Positions 26,068 through 34,024 of a stretch of 64,000 nt of DNA are shown here, one piece after another. The stretch comes from Hymenobacter sp. CRA2 (lineage in GTDB: Bacteria; Bacteroidota; Bacteroidia; Cytophagales; Hymenobacteraceae). The stretch spans positions 1 through 64,000 of the forward strand of contig NZ_MVBC01000016.1 in the NCBI RefSeq assembly GCF_002007105.1, written 5' to 3'. Position 1 is the first letter of the stretch; each line of letters opens with the position of its first letter. Below the pieces are notes generated by a model that was not told the DNA's origin, made no database searches, and worked only from the letters and a program-made list of their open reading frames with translations. The position numbers and the translations under genes were made by a program.

Positions 26068-26193
26068 AATGTGCGGAATGTGGTTGAGTGTGAGTAATGT
26101 GCAGAATGCGGTTGGGCTGCATGTCTGATTGCTAGCACAGTAGCTCATCTTGATTTCCACATTTAAGCCCATTCACCCCACATTTTCCACATT
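26068..26193 (+). repeat. long imperfect stem-loop before iscX
   Basis: Between ferredoxin and iscX, AATGTGCGGAATGTGG (26068-26083) pairs with 26178-26193 at 13 of 16 positions. Inside, the words GAATGTGG, GAATGCGG and GTGTGAG recur. The right arm (CCACATTTTCCACATT) ends 6 nt before the iscX ATG. It shares the purine arm then pyrimidine arm then ATG plan of the elements at 26445, 34025 and 17061, but with different words. Confidence 0.65.
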
Positions 26194-26199
26194 CGAAAG

Positions 26200-26436
26200 A
26201 TGACCCACTTCGAGCCGCCGATAAACTGGCAGGACCATGAGGATATTGCCATGGCCCTCTACGAAAAGTTTGGCGACGACTTCACCGAAGCCAAAATCTA
26301 CCGCATCCGCTTCACCGATCTGCTGGAGTGGGTGCTGAGCCTCCCCAATTTCGAGGGCACCCGCGAACAGGCCAACGAAGGCCACCTGGAGCAGATCCAG
26401 GCCAAGTGGGTGTACGAGTGGCGCGACAACCAATAG
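26200..26436 (+). CDS. iscX: Fe-S assembly protein IscX
   Basis: 78 residues. The family pattern is clear: NWQDHEDIAMALYEKFGDDFTEAKIYRIRFTDLLEWVLSLPNF, with an acidic surface and the closing LEQIQAKWVYEW helix. IscX binds iron and the IscS cysteine desulfurase and modulates cluster assembly. Slightly longer than E. coli IscX (66 residues), with a 7-residue N-terminal extension and an insertion near EAKIYRI. It follows the ferredoxin gene on the same strand, as in isc operons, but without the core isc genes. Confidence 0.88.
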   Translation: MTHFEPPINWQDHEDIAMALYEKFGDDFTEAKIYRIRFTDLLEWVLSLPNFEGTREQANEGHLEQIQAKWVYEWRDNQ

Positions 26437-26444
26437 CAGTTGGA

Positions 26445-26513
26445 GAGTTAAAGAGGGTAGGAGTTTACGAGTTGTCGTGCTGATGACTCCTAAACTTCTA
26501 CCCTCTTCCACTC
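26445..26513 (+). repeat. long stem-loop between iscX and kdsC
   Basis: Positions 26445-26472 (starting GAGTTAAAGAGGGTAGGAGT) pair with 26486-26513 at 24 of 28 positions around a 13-nt loop. More pyrimidine words (CTCCCAAACTCCCAGACTCG, then TTAACTCCTAACC) continue to 26543, just before the kdsC start at 26556, and could offer alternative pairing with the left arm. Confidence 0.8.
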
Positions 26514-26555
26514 CCAAACTCCCAGACTCGTTAACTCCTAACCTTGATAGAGCCC

Positions 26556-27032
26556 ATGGCTCCTGACTTTTCCGCCATCGAGGCCTTTGTGTTCGACGTC
26601 GACGGGGTGCTGACCGACGGCACCCTGCTGGCGCTGAGCACCGGCGAGCAGGCGCGCACCTTCCACATCCGCGACGGCTACGCCATCCGGCACGCATTGC
26701 GCCGCGGCTACCGCGTGGTCATCATTTCGGGCCGCGAGGAGGAGGGCGTACGCAAGCGGCTACAGTCGCTGGACGTGACGGAAATCTACCTCGGCGTCGA
26801 CGACAAGGTGAAGGTATTTGCCGCCTGCGGGCTCGATGCGGCCCGCGTGGCGTACATGGGCGACGACATGCCCGACCTGGACGTGATGCAGCGCTGCCTC
26901 CTGCCGGCGTGCCCGGCCGATGCCGCCACCGACGTGCGTGCCATCAGCCAGTACGTAGCCGAGTTGCCCGGTGGGCGCGGCGCCGTGCGCGAACTGATCG
27001 AGGCGGTGATGAAAGCCCAGGGACGCTGGTAG
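26556..27032 (+). CDS. kdsC: KdsC-type HAD phosphatase (KDO-8-phosphate phosphatase family)
   Basis: 158 residues. HAD motif I is FVFDVDGVLTDG (D14, D16), motif II is VIISGRE, and motif IV is YMGDDMPDLDVM. No cap domain is present, matching the tetrameric KdsC class, which removes phosphate from 3-deoxy-D-manno-octulosonate 8-phosphate in lipid A core synthesis. The exact substrate is inferred from the family. ATG at 26556 was preferred to a TTG 12 nt upstream. It is on the same strand as iscX with only the stem-loop element between them. Confidence 0.85.
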   Translation: MAPDFSAIEAFVFDVDGVLTDGTLLALSTGEQARTFHIRDGYAIRHALRRGYRVVIISGREEEGVRKRLQSLDVTEIYLGVDDKVKVFAACGLDAARVAYMGDDMPDLDVMQRCLLPACPADAATDVRAISQYVAELPGGRGAVRELIEAVMKAQGRW

Positions 27033-27096
27033 CCCGGCGGGCTTCATAATTTGTTCACAAGACGTTGGTAAGGGGCTACTTGCAAGTGTGCGATAT

Positions 27097-27120
27097 TCCG
27101 GTACATTTACCGGACATTTG
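27097..27120 (+). promoter_or_regulatory. hairpin and near-consensus promoter box before cspA
   Basis: TCCGGTA (27097-27103) pairs with TACCGGA (27108-27114), and GACATTTG (27113-27120) is one base from TAnnTTTG. If the box is used, the hairpin lies within the promoter; if transcription starts further up, it lies in the leader. Either would suit cold-shock control. Confidence 0.35.
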
Positions 27121-27146
27121 TTCACCTTTCTCCTTTTCGCTTACCA

Positions 27147-27341
27147 ATGAAAACAGGAACCGTCAAATTCTTTAATGAGTCGAAGGGCTACGGCTTCATT
27201 ACGGAAGATGCCACCAAAGAGGATTTCTTCGTGCACATCACTGGCCTCAATGGCGTGCAGGTGCAACAGCACGACCGCGTCGAATTCGAGACGCGCGACG
27301 GCCGCAAAGGCGTTAACGCCGTTAACGTAAAGAAGGTCTGA
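27147..27341 (+). CDS. cspA: cold-shock protein
   Basis: 64 residues, a single cold-shock domain. RNP1 is KGYGFI (13-18) and RNP2 is DFFVH (26-30), the nucleic-acid-binding surface. The protein binds single-stranded RNA and DNA and keeps transcripts unfolded, often at low temperature. The 114-nt gap before it holds a hairpin and a possible promoter; a strong intrinsic terminator follows at 27371-27400, so it is its own unit. Confidence 0.95.
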   Translation: MKTGTVKFFNESKGYGFITEDATKEDFFVHITGLNGVQVQQHDRVEFETRDGRKGVNAVNVKKV

Positions 27342-27370
27342 GAAAACGCTACACGACTTCCCTATTGCAA

Positions 27371-27400
27371 AAGCCCTTGCCCCGCAGCAAGGGCTTTTTT
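27371..27400 (+). terminator. intrinsic terminator of cspA
   Basis: AAGCCCTTGC (27371-27380) pairs perfectly with GCAAGGGCTT (27387-27396), followed by TTTT. It lies 29 nt beyond the stop. Confidence 0.93.
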
Positions 27401-27431
27401 CTTGGCGGTAGGCCCGCCGGGGCGCAGCCCG

Positions 27432-27439
27432 TAATTTTG
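27432..27439 (+). promoter_or_regulatory. Bacteroidota -7 box (TAATTTTG) before the UbiA-family gene
   Basis: TAATTTTG fits TAnnTTTG. It lies downstream of the cspA terminator and 40 nt before the ATG at 27480, giving a plausible independent promoter. Confidence 0.55.
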
Positions 27440-27479
27440 TCGTCCGCCTATTGTTGTAGGTGCTGTTTCCGCTGCCGTT

Positions 27480-28388
27480 ATGCCTCCATCCGTGAGCGAG
27501 TCGCTGTCTTCGTCTGCCTCCGCAGGTGCCCGCTGGCGCCACCTGGTACGGCTGGTGCGCCTGCCCAACCTGCTCATCATGGCCCTGACGCTCACGCTCA
27601 CGCAGACCTGCCTGCTGGCGCCCGAGCAGCCGCTGGCGGCCCTCGTCGACGTGCGGTTTTTGCTGGTGAGCCTGGCCATGCTCTGCGTGGCGGCGGGCGG
27701 CTACATCATCAACGATTACTACGACGTCAAAATCGACGCCATCAACCGGCCGGGTACGCTGGTGGTGGGGCATACCGTGGGGCGGCGCACGGCCATGATG
27801 GCCCACTTGGTCCTTTCGTTTGAGGGCGTGGTAGTGGCGGCCGCGCTAAGCAAGGTAGTGGGGCTAGTGACGCTGGGCGCGGCGCTGCTGCTCTGGGGCT
27901 ACTCGGCTCGCTTCAAGCGCCTGGCCCTGGTCGGCAACCTGAGCATCGCGGCCCTGACGGCGGCGGCCGTGCTGCTGCCCGAGTTGCTGCGGCGCACCGG
28001 CGACTCGGCCGTGTGGGCTTACGCGCTGGCGGCCTTTCTGCTGACGGTGGTGCGCGAGATTGTGAAGGACATCGAGGATATGCGGGGCGACGCCCAGCAC
28101 GACTGCCGCACGCTGCCCATCGTGGCGGGCGTGGCACGCAGCAAGTGGGTGGCGGGCCTGTTTCTGCTGTGCCTGGTCACGCTGGTGGCGGGCGGGGTGT
28201 GGGCGGCCCTGCAGGTAGGGCACTGGCGACTGGGGCTGTGGCTGCTCGGCACGGTGCTGGCGCCGGCGCTGGTACTGGGTCAGCAGCTGCGCCGCGCCGA
28301 CCGCCGCCGCGACTTTGCCCGCCTGAGCATGATGTGCAAGCTGATTATGCTCGCGGGCGTACTTTCGATGCTGGTGCTCGGGCGCTAG
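27480..28388 (+). CDS. UbiA-family prenyltransferase
   Basis: 302 residues, polytopic. Both Asp-rich motifs for Mg-prenyl-diphosphate are present: NDYYDVKID (78-86) and DIEDMRGD (197-204). Family members attach a prenyl chain to an aromatic ring or, in Bacteroidota, to glycerol phosphate (geranylgeranylglycerol-phosphate synthase type, common next to kdsC and DUF2520 genes). The acceptor cannot be told from motifs. It has its own promoter box and follows the cspA terminator. Confidence 0.85.
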   Translation: MPPSVSESLSSSASAGARWRHLVRLVRLPNLLIMALTLTLTQTCLLAPEQPLAALVDVRFLLVSLAMLCVAAGGYIINDYYDVKIDAINRPGTLVVGHTVGRRTAMMAHLVLSFEGVVVAAALSKVVGLVTLGAALLLWGYSARFKRLALVGNLSIAALTAAAVLLPELLRRTGDSAVWAYALAAFLLTVVREIVKDIEDMRGDAQHDCRTLPIVAGVARSKWVAGLFLLCLVTLVAGGVWAALQVGHWRLGLWLLGTVLAPALVLGQQLRRADRRRDFARLSMMCKLIMLAGVLSMLVLGR

Positions 28389-28505
28389 CCGACAACCGTG
28401 GGGCGGGCGGGCCCGTTAGCGAAGCGTTGCCCGCTGCGTTGGCAAGCCGCCGAGGCGTAGAGGCCCGCGGCAAGCTGTCAGGCGCAGCCTAACCCGCTAC
28501 TACCC

Positions 28506-29693
28506 ATGCACACCCGCTACACCACACTACTGAGCCTGTCGCTACTGGCGCAGCTGGCTCAGGCCCAAAACACCAGCCCCGCCGACTCGCTGGCTACTAC
28601 TCCGGCTGCTGTCGCCCCCGCCAGCACGCTGCCGGAGCCGCCCAAGGACCCGCGCGACAAACCCAGCTTTATTCCGGCACCGGTGTTCTTCTACCAGCCC
28701 GAAACCGGCTTTGCCCTCGGCGCCGCCTTTCTGCCCGTCTGGCGCTTCGGCCGCGACTCCACCACCACGCGCAAATCCAACGCCCGCCTCATCGGCTGGT
28801 ACTCGCAGAAAAAGCAGACGAGCCTGCAACTGCTCCACAACGTCTTCACCCGTGACGAGCGGTGGCTGCTCACCGGCGAAATTAGCTACTACGACTACCC
28901 GATCTTCTTCTACGGCATCGGCAACGACACCAAAACCCGCGACGAAAGCGAAATTTCGTACCAGCTGCTCACCTTCGACCAGCGCGTGCTGAAGAACGTA
29001 GTGGGCCGTTGGTTTCTGGGTGCCCGCTACCGCCTCACCGACCTGCGCAACATCCAGGTCGATGAGCCCCTGACCAACGACGAAGGCTCGCAGCGCCCCA
29101 ACCTGCTCTACGACCTGCCCGCCCGGCAGCGCGAGAATACCATGGTGTCGGGGCTGGGGCCGAGCCTGATCCACGACGGGCGCGACAACATTCTGAACAC
29201 CTACCGCGGCCATTACCTGGAGCTGCAGGGCCTGTTCAACACCAAAGGCCTCGGCTCGGACTACACCTTCACGCGCTACATCCTCGACGCGCGCCACTTC
29301 GAGCAGCTCGGCGGCACCAACACCATCTGGGCCTCGCAGCTGTACGCCCAGTTTCACAACGGCGACGTGCCGTTTCGGGAGCTGGCTACGCTGGGCGGTG
29401 CCAACCTGCTGCGCGGCATCTACGAAGGTCGCTTCCGGGGCCGGCAGCTGGTAGCCCTGCAAACGGAGCTGCGCAAGCACCTGTTCTGGCGCATCAACGG
29501 CGCGGCTTTCGTGGGCGTGGGCCAGGTGGCCAACCACCTCGACGACCTGCGCTTCACCGAATTCAACGTGGCTGGCGGCGCCGGCCTGCGCTTTCAGTTC
29601 AACCGCCGCGACCGGCTCAATATCCGTCTCGACTACGGGGTAGGCTCGGGCAAGTCCAGCGGCTTGTACTTCGGCGTGAGCGAAGCATTTTAA
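28506..29693 (+). CDS. Omp85/BamA-like surface antigen protein, first of a tandem pair
   Basis: 395 residues. A signal peptide ends near LAQAQ (residue 20), then a Pro-rich linker. From about residue 55 there are alternating amphipathic strands of an outer membrane barrel, with the Omp85-type late motif GLRFQFNRRDRLNIRLDYGVG and a final SGLYFGVSEAF ending in Phe. No POTRA domain is evident, so it is a short barrel-only type. It resembles the next gene closely throughout. Function unknown; a passenger-less membrane insertion or transport role is inference. Confidence 0.82.
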   Translation: MHTRYTTLLSLSLLAQLAQAQNTSPADSLATTPAAVAPASTLPEPPKDPRDKPSFIPAPVFFYQPETGFALGAAFLPVWRFGRDSTTTRKSNARLIGWYSQKKQTSLQLLHNVFTRDERWLLTGEISYYDYPIFFYGIGNDTKTRDESEISYQLLTFDQRVLKNVVGRWFLGARYRLTDLRNIQVDEPLTNDEGSQRPNLLYDLPARQRENTMVSGLGPSLIHDGRDNILNTYRGHYLELQGLFNTKGLGSDYTFTRYILDARHFEQLGGTNTIWASQLYAQFHNGDVPFRELATLGGANLLRGIYEGRFRGRQLVALQTELRKHLFWRINGAAFVGVGQVANHLDDLRFTEFNVAGGAGLRFQFNRRDRLNIRLDYGVGSGKSSGLYFGVSEAF

Positions 29694-29830
29694 TAAAGTC
29701 AGGTTTCGAACCCATAAAAGCCCCGCTGAATGCCTGCAAGAGCCTCAGTAGAACTTTAACTTAAAGTCTGATTCTGCCGACAATTGACACGTGCGGAGTA
29801 GGATAATCTGAACAATAATCAGGTACATTT

Positions 29831-29857
29831 AGCAGCCGTCCAAGTTGGGCGGCTGCT
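29831..29857 (+). promoter_or_regulatory. hairpin just before the second Omp85-like gene
   Basis: AGCAGCCGTCC (29831-29841) pairs with GGGCGGCTGCT (29847-29857) with one G-U pair and a 5-nt loop, 11 nt before the ATG at 29869. With only GTTGT after it, it is a poor terminator, so a leader or regulatory structure is equally likely. Confidence 0.5.
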
Positions 29858-29868
29858 GTTGTATTCCG

Positions 29869-31044
29869 ATGTATCCTCGATTTTATTACCTGGCAATAAG
29901 TGGGTTGCTGCTGACCGCCGCAGCGGCTACGCAGGCCCAAACCCTGCCACCGACCAGCACTCCCGAAACGCCATCGGATGTGCCCGTGCCCGCGGCGCCC
30001 CGTAAGGAGCGGCGGGTGAAGGTGGCGGCGCTGCCCATCGTGTTTTCGCAGCCCGAAACCGGCATTGCCTACGGCGCGGCTGTGCTGCCCGTGTGGCGCT
30101 TTGGTACCGATACCACCACGCGCAAATCCACTGCCCGCCTGCTGGGCTACTACACGCAGCGCAAGCAATCCAGCCTGTCCCTGACGTACACCGTCTTCAC
30201 GCCGCACGAACGGTTTATCCTGGGCGGGGAGGCCTTTTACTTCAACTTTCCCTATTACTACTACGGCATCGGCAACAACACGCGCAAGGCCGAGAAAAGC
30301 GACATCTCCTACAAAGTCATCATCGTCACGCAGCGGGTGCTCAAGAAGCTGCGCCCGCACACCTTTGCCGGCCTGGGCTTCCGCCTCACCGACCTGCACC
30401 ACATCCGCCTCGACGATGACTCGACCGACGACCGAACCCGGCCCAACCTGCTGCTGCTGCGCGACCCGCGCGAGCGGCAAACCACCCTCACCGCGGGCCT
30501 GGGCCCCACTTTTCTCTACGACAGCCGCGACAACGTACTAAGCACCTACCGCGGCAGCTACCTGGAAACCAGTGCCCTGTTTATGGGCCGGTACCTCGGC
30601 AGCGACTACCGGTTTTCGCGCTTCCTGCTCGATGCGCGCCACTTCCGCTCCCTGCGCAAGACCGACAACCGCACCATTCTGGCCGGGCAGCTGCTGGCGC
30701 AGTTTCACACCGGCAAGGTGCCCTTCCGCGAGCTGGCCAACCTGGGCGGGGAGAAGATGATGCGCGGCATCTACGAAGGCCGCTTTCGCGACCGGCAAGC
30801 CGTGGCCGCGCAGCTGGAGCTGCGCCAGCAGCTGTTCTGGCGGCTAGGCGCCGTGGTATTCGGGGCCGCTGGGCAGGTGCACGACCAACTCGACCAGTTC
30901 CGACCCAACGACTTCAACGTAGCCGCCGGAGCCGGCTTGCGCGTGGCCGTGAACCGCGCCGACCGCCTGGCCATCCGCATCGATTACGCCGTGGGCTCGG
31001 GGCAGTCGAGCGGGCTGTACTTTGCTTTCAACGAGGCGTTTTAG
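29869..31044 (+). CDS. Omp85/BamA-like surface antigen protein, second of a tandem pair
   Basis: 391 residues from MYPRFYYLAISGLLLTAAAATQAQ, a clear signal peptide. It aligns with the 28506 protein along its length: QPETGIAYGAAVLPVWRFGTDTTTRKSTARLLGYYTQRKQ against QPETGFALGAAFLPVWRFGRDSTTTRKSNARLIGWYSQKKQ, and the same NFDY-like C-terminal strands ending EAF. Barrel-only, no POTRA seen. The two genes are a diverged tandem duplication separated by 175 nt. The ATG was chosen over one 24 nt upstream, which falls inside the hairpin. Confidence 0.82.
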   Translation: MYPRFYYLAISGLLLTAAAATQAQTLPPTSTPETPSDVPVPAAPRKERRVKVAALPIVFSQPETGIAYGAAVLPVWRFGTDTTTRKSTARLLGYYTQRKQSSLSLTYTVFTPHERFILGGEAFYFNFPYYYYGIGNNTRKAEKSDISYKVIIVTQRVLKKLRPHTFAGLGFRLTDLHHIRLDDDSTDDRTRPNLLLLRDPRERQTTLTAGLGPTFLYDSRDNVLSTYRGSYLETSALFMGRYLGSDYRFSRFLLDARHFRSLRKTDNRTILAGQLLAQFHTGKVPFRELANLGGEKMMRGIYEGRFRDRQAVAAQLELRQQLFWRLGAVVFGAAGQVHDQLDQFRPNDFNVAAGAGLRVAVNRADRLAIRIDYAVGSGQSSGLYFAFNEAF

Positions 31045-31181
31045 CTGGGCCAATACCCTGCTGGGGCCCGCGTGCCGTCCGAGAGGTAGAATGCGTGCAG
31101 CCGGGCACTAGTATCAGGCACAAACAAGTGCGGTAACAATTCGGTAATACAGGCGGGGCCGCCGCTCCCGGCCGCGCGGCC

Positions 31182-31189
31182 TACCTTCG
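31182..31189 (+). promoter_or_regulatory. near-consensus -7 box (TACCTTCG) of purH
   Basis: One base from TAnnTTTG, 34 nt before the purH ATG. No strong -33 box is seen. Confidence 0.4.
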
Positions 31190-31223
31190 CGGCGCGTTTC
31201 ACCCCCAAACCTTTCTGTTTGCC

Positions 31224-32804
31224 ATGAGTTCGTCCCCGTCGTCATCCGCCACTCTGGAGCCGACCACCGCGGAGCGTTTGCCCATCCGCGGGGCCCTGGT
31301 TTCCGTGTACTACAAAGACCGGCTGGAGCCGCTGGTGCGCCTGTTGCAGCAGCACGGCGTGCAGATGTATTCCACCGGCGGCACCCTAAAGTTCATTCAG
31401 GAGCTGGGCCTGGACGTGACGGCCGTGGATGCGCTGACGGGCTTTCCGGAGGTGTTCAGCGGCCGCGTGAAGACCCTGCACCCGAAGGTATTCGGCGGTA
31501 TTCTGCACCGCCGCCACGAGGCCGGCGACGTGCAGCAGGCCCAGGAGCACCAGATTCCGCCCATCGACCTGGTCATCGTTGATCTGTACCCCTTCGAGGA
31601 AACCGTGGCCAGCGGCGCCACGGAGCAGGACGTCATCGAGAAAATCGACATCGGCGGCATTTCGCTGCTGCGCGCCGCCGCCAAGAACTTCCGCGACGTG
31701 CTGGTGGTCAGCTCGCGCGACCAATACGCCGCCGTCACGGAGCTGCTTGAAGCGCAGGGCGGGGGCACTACCCTGGAGCAGCGCCGCCACTACGCCGCCG
31801 CCGCCTTCCAGCAGACTTCGCACTACGACACGCATATCTTCAACTACCTCGCCCAGGGCACCGATGTGGCCGGCACGGCGCTGAAAGTCAGCGAAGGCCC
31901 AGCCACGCCGCTGCGCTACGGCGAGAATCCGCACCAGCAGGGCACGTTCTACGGCGACCTGTCGGCCCTGTTCGAGCAGCTGCATGGCAAGCAGCTCAGC
32001 TACAACAACCTGGTGGACGTGGACGCGGCCGTGCTGCTGATGCAGGAGTTCCAGGACGGGCAGCCCGCCGTGGCCATTCTTAAGCACACCAACGCCTGCG
32101 GCGTGGCCCAGGCTGCTACCCTGCACGAGGCCTACGTCAACGCCCTAGCCTGCGACCCGATTTCGGCCTTCGGTGGCGTTATCATCGTCAATAAGGAAGT
32201 TGACGCGGCCACGGCTGAGGAGCTGAACAAACTCTTCTTCGAGGTGCTCATCGCCCCAGGCTTCGCGGCTGACGCCCTGCCGACGCTGCAGAGCAAGAAA
32301 AACCGCATTCTGCTGCGCCAGAAGCCGGTGCAGTTCCCCGCCAAGCAGGTGAAAACGCTGCTCAACGGCTTCGTGGAGCAGGACTTCGACCGCGTGGTGG
32401 AAGGCCGCAACGAGTTCCGCGCCGTCACGGAAACCACCCCGACGGCGGAAGAAGTGGAAGCGCTGGAATTTGCCCTCAAAGTCTGCAAGCACACCAAGAG
32501 CAACACCATCGTGCTGGCCAAGGCCGGGCAACTGCTGGCCTCCGGTGTGGGCCAGACCTCGCGCGTGGATGCCCTGAAGCAGGCCATCGAAAAAGCCAAA
32601 TCCTTCGGCTTCGACTTGCAAGGCGCCGTTATGGCCTCGGACGCCTTCTTCCCTTTTCCGGACTGCGTAGAAATTGCCGGTGCCGCCGGTATCCGCGCCG
32701 TGGTGCAGCCTGGCGGCTCCATCAAGGATCAGGATAGCATCGATGCCTGTAACCGCCTCGGCATGGCCATGGTGCTGACGGGCGTGCGCCATTTTAAACA
32801 CTAA
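31224..32804 (+). CDS. purH: bifunctional AICAR transformylase / IMP cyclohydrolase PurH
   Basis: 526 residues, near the usual family length. The N-terminal MGS-like domain (about 22-170: ALVSVYYKDRLEPLVRLLQQHGVQMYSTGGTL, GRVKTLHPKVFGGIL) is the IMP cyclohydrolase. The C-terminal part (about 220-526: LRYGENPHQQGTFY, ILKHTNACGVA, SDAFFPFPD) is AICAR formyltransferase with the key Lys-His pair in KHTNACG. It catalyses the last two steps of purine synthesis. Single-gene unit with an upstream promoter box and a strong terminator. Confidence 0.96.
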   Translation: MSSSPSSSATLEPTTAERLPIRGALVSVYYKDRLEPLVRLLQQHGVQMYSTGGTLKFIQELGLDVTAVDALTGFPEVFSGRVKTLHPKVFGGILHRRHEAGDVQQAQEHQIPPIDLVIVDLYPFEETVASGATEQDVIEKIDIGGISLLRAAAKNFRDVLVVSSRDQYAAVTELLEAQGGGTTLEQRRHYAAAAFQQTSHYDTHIFNYLAQGTDVAGTALKVSEGPATPLRYGENPHQQGTFYGDLSALFEQLHGKQLSYNNLVDVDAAVLLMQEFQDGQPAVAILKHTNACGVAQAATLHEAYVNALACDPISAFGGVIIVNKEVDAATAEELNKLFFEVLIAPGFAADALPTLQSKKNRILLRQKPVQFPAKQVKTLLNGFVEQDFDRVVEGRNEFRAVTETTPTAEEVEALEFALKVCKHTKSNTIVLAKAGQLLASGVGQTSRVDALKQAIEKAKSFGFDLQGAVMASDAFFPFPDCVEIAGAAGIRAVVQPGGSIKDQDSIDACNRLGMAMVLTGVRHFKH

Positions 32805-32827
32805 GCGACGAGCAACTTAGCCTGAAA

Positions 32828-32860
32828 AAGGCCCGGCCGGCACACTACCGGCCGGGCCTT
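32828..32860 (+). terminator. intrinsic terminator of purH
   Basis: AAGGCCCGGCCGG (32828-32840) pairs perfectly with CCGGCCGGGCCTT (32848-32860) around a 7-nt loop, 23 nt after the stop. The U-tract is weak (CGTCGTTT). Confidence 0.8.
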
Positions 32861-32880
32861 CGTCGTTTAGGGCGCCCGCC

Positions 32881-32918
32881 TCGCCGAAGGCCAATACGAA
32901 AGGGTTGGCCTTCGGCGA
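32881..32918 (+). promoter_or_regulatory. 14-bp perfect palindrome overlapping the mreB promoter
   Basis: TCGCCGAAGGCCAA (32881-32894) pairs with TTGGCCTTCGGCGA (32905-32918) around a 10-nt loop. The first bases of its right arm (TTG at 32905-32907) fall 19 nt before the TACCTTTG box, the place expected for the -33 element. The palindrome could be an operator or a second terminator. Confidence 0.6.
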
Positions 32919-32926
32919 AGGTTGCT

Positions 32927-32934
32927 TACCTTTG
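32927..32934 (+). promoter_or_regulatory. Bacteroidota -7 box (TACCTTTG) of mreB
   Basis: Exact TAnnTTTG with TTG 19 nt upstream. A start just downstream gives a leader of about 45-50 nt to the mreB ATG at 32989. This is the best-formed promoter in the window. Confidence 0.7.
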
Positions 32935-32988
32935 CGCACCTTTTTGCAAGCGCGCAACCCGCGCTGTTTCTTTTAATTGCCGCACTCA

Positions 32989-34014
32989 ATGGGATTCTTC
33001 AATTTCCTGACCAGCGACATTGCCATCGACCTGGGAACGGCTAATACGCTCATCATTCACAACGACAAAATCGTGGTGGATGAGCCGAGCATCATCGCGA
33101 AGGACCGCACTACCAATAAAGTCATTGCCGTGGGCCGGCAAGCGCAGCAAATGCATGAGAAGACCCACGACAACATCAAGACCATTCGTCCGCTGAAGGA
33201 CGGCGTCATTGCCGACTTCCACGCCGCCGAGGAAATGATCAAGGGGCTGATCCGCATGATTGACACGCGCAGCCGCTTGTTTCAGCCTTCGCACCGCATG
33301 GTTATCTGCATCCCCTCGGGCATTACGGAGGTAGAGAAGCGCGCCGTGCGCGACTCCGCCGAGCATGCCGGGGCCAAGGAGGTGTGGATGATTCAGGAGC
33401 CCATGGCCGCCGCCATCGGCATCGGCATCGACGTGGAGCAGCCCGTGGGCTCGATGATCATTGACATCGGGGGCGGCACTACCGAAATTGCGGTTATCGC
33501 CCTGTCGGGCATCGTCTGCGACCAGTCCATCAAGACGGCCGGCGACGTGTTCAACCAGGACATCCTCGACTACATGCGCCGCCAGCACAACCTGCTGATC
33601 GGCGAGCGAAGCGCCGAGAAAATCAAAATCGAGGTGGGCGCGGCCCTGACTGAGCTGGAAACCACCCCGCCCGACTACGAGGTGCGCGGCCGCGACCTGA
33701 TGACCGGTATTCCGAAAGTTATCAAGGTGACTTCGGCCGAAATTGCCATTGCCCTGGACAAGTCGGTGGCCAAAATCGAGGAAGCCGTACTGAAGGCGCT
33801 GGAAATTGCCCCGCCCGAGCTGTCGGCCGACATCTACGACAACGGCATTCACCTCACGGGCGGCGGCGCCTTGCTGCGCGGCCTCGATAAGCGCTTGGCC
33901 GCCAAGACCAAGCTGCCCGTGCACGTGCCGGAAGACCCGCTGCGCGCCGTGGTGCGCGGCACCGGCGCGGCCATCAAGAACATCACCGGTTTCCGCAGCG
34001 TCCTGCTTTCCTAG
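32989..34014 (+). CDS. mreB: rod-shape actin homologue MreB
   Basis: 341 residues. The actin-fold nucleotide motifs are present: DIAIDLGTANTLI (phosphate 1, D14), MIIDIGGGTTEIAVI (phosphate 2) and LTGGGALLRGLDKRL (adenosine). MreB filaments under the inner membrane guide the elongation machinery (MreCD, RodA, PBP2). The short MGFFNFLTSD N-terminus fits the family; a TTG 12 nt upstream was rejected. First gene of mreB-C-D-mrdA-rodA. Confidence 0.97.
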   Translation: MGFFNFLTSDIAIDLGTANTLIIHNDKIVVDEPSIIAKDRTTNKVIAVGRQAQQMHEKTHDNIKTIRPLKDGVIADFHAAEEMIKGLIRMIDTRSRLFQPSHRMVICIPSGITEVEKRAVRDSAEHAGAKEVWMIQEPMAAAIGIGIDVEQPVGSMIIDIGGGTTEIAVIALSGIVCDQSIKTAGDVFNQDILDYMRRQHNLLIGERSAEKIKIEVGAALTELETTPPDYEVRGRDLMTGIPKVIKVTSAEIAIALDKSVAKIEEAVLKALEIAPPELSADIYDNGIHLTGGGALLRGLDKRLAAKTKLPVHVPEDPLRAVVRGTGAAIKNITGFRSVLLS

Positions 34015-34024
34015 AAATGAGAGG

